The notes below the pieces were generated by a model, which saw only the letters and a program-made list of their open reading frames with translations, had not been told where the DNA came from and made no database searches. The translations under genes and the position numbers were made by a program. Of a stretch of DNA of 64,000 nt, positions 63,663 to 64,000 are shown piece by piece (positions within the stretch are counted from its first letter, which is position 1; the number at the start of each line of letters is the position of its first letter). This stretch comes from JAICYJ01 sp035473255 (GTDB lineage: Bacteria; Actinomycetota; Thermoleophilia; Gaiellales; JAICJC01), in assembly GCA_035473255.1 (NCBI GenBank), contig DATIOK010000068.1, positions 13,801-77,800 of the forward strand, written 5' to 3'.

Positions 63663-63705
63663 CCCGCCCCGGGGCCGCCGCGTCAGGCGACGGCTCCGGG
63701 GCGGG
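63663..63705 (-). terminator. Large GC-rich hairpin between binding-protein and ATPase genes
   Basis: Outer arms CCCGCCCCGG (63663-63672) and CCGGGGCGGG (63696-63705) pair perfectly, and an inner 8-bp stem with one mismatch continues to a loop around TCAG (63683-63686). No T tract follows on either strand. In many sugar ABC operons such a hairpin after the binding-protein gene partly stops transcription or protects its mRNA, so that binding protein is made in excess. Confidence 0.6.
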
Positions 63706-63712
63706 AGTGGTG

Positions 63713-64000
63713 CTATTGGATCCCTGCAGCGCTACAGGCGCTCTGGAGACCGCCCGAGCACAGTTGCTTCACCGTCACGTCACCCGTCAGCTTGCCGTCC
63801 TTGACGACGGTGTCGTTCATGTTGTCGATGGTCACCCAGGTCGGCGGGGTGTAGACCGTCTTGACGTCGGCGCCGATCGTGGAGTCCTTGGTGGTCGAGT
63901 TGACCAGCGTCGACGGCGGCGTTTGGCCGGCCCGCAGGTACAGGGCCAGCGCTGCCGCGGCCTGCGCCTCGAGGAAGTACGGCTTGTAGACGGTGCCGCA
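63713..64000 (-). CDS. Sugar ABC transporter substrate-binding protein, C-terminal part (runs off window)
   Basis: The last 95 residues of a type I periplasmic-binding protein are visible. CGTVYKPYFLEAQAAAALAL, TLVNSTTKDSTIGADVKTVY and PPTWVTIDNMNDTVVKDGKL match the end of the xylose-binding protein group (XylF: TVYKP, then A-rich helix, then VTxDNxxDTVIKDG). The C-terminus has two cysteines (QLCSGGLQSAC) that may form a disulfide outside the cell. It is the first gene of the transporter unit and lies 84 nt before the ATPase start with a hairpin between. Confidence 0.85.
   Translation of the reverse strand, partial: CGTVYKPYFLEAQAAAALALYLRAGQTPPSTLVNSTTKDSTIGADVKTVYTPPTWVTIDNMNDTVVKDGKLTGDVTVKQLCSGGLQSACSAAGIQ

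Overview
The window is about 64 kb of uniformly very GC-rich chromosome. GTG starts are common, genes are tightly packed with ATGA/GTGA overlaps, and many genes appear to start at or very near the transcription start, with a TANNNT box 6-8 nt before the start codon. Together with the gene set (pdxST, yebC-ruvCAB, a HIT protein of the Ap4A phosphorylase type, one long Rel protein, Crp-type regulator, many secreted proteins) this suggests a free-living, probably soil or sediment actinobacterium. A deep lineage such as Thermoleophilia is possible, but that placement is a guess and cannot be proven here. No prophage, CRISPR array, transposase or rRNA was seen.

Layout. 1-3123: edge fragment of a secreted glycosidase-like protein, a lipoprotein, an O-methyltransferase and a secreted PQQ-type sugar dehydrogenase. 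3161-3233: a tRNA with anticodon CAT. 3334-16965: housekeeping blocks (Crp-type regulator, pdxST-yebC, DedA, ruvCAB, prolyl aminopeptidase-like hydrolase, Coa1-like protein, queA-tgt, fused secDF, GAF/HD-GYP protein). Between ruvB and the hydrolase lies a 321-bp non-coding element with terminal inverted repeats and seven hairpins. 17248-25580: a surface-polymer locus with two divergent arms (deacetylase, ATP-grasp, sulfotransferase on the minus strand; sulfotransferase, flippase, glycosyltransferase, phosphatase-fold enzyme on the plus strand). 25577-41206: further household genes (OsmC and CMD proteins, UbiB kinase, ABC-F, RecJ, Rel, thioesterase, phosphomannomutase, acetyltransferases, HIT, CorA, LOG).

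41164-59783 is the most unusual part: ten genes in one direction with overlaps or near-zero gaps, apart from a 94-nt gap downstream of the sensor kinase. A response regulator and histidine kinase are followed by a 1755-residue secreted SdrD/beta-helix protein, three different cupredoxin (multicopper-oxidase-like) proteins, a membrane-anchored unknown, a CopC-CopD copper protein, a subtilase and an NlpC/P60 hydrolase. Two adjacent cupredoxin proteins carry complementary halves of the eight-histidine trinuclear copper motif set. The third lacks the motifs, has a foreign domain inserted, and shares its C-terminal module with the subtilase. I read this as a secreted, copper-dependent oxidase system in which the catalytic site may be assembled between two gene products; its substrate cannot be read from the sequence.

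59906-64000: a DUF3137-like membrane protein, a YdcF/SanA-like protein and a xylose/ribose-type sugar ABC transporter (permease, ATPase, and the C-terminal end of the binding protein, which runs off the window).
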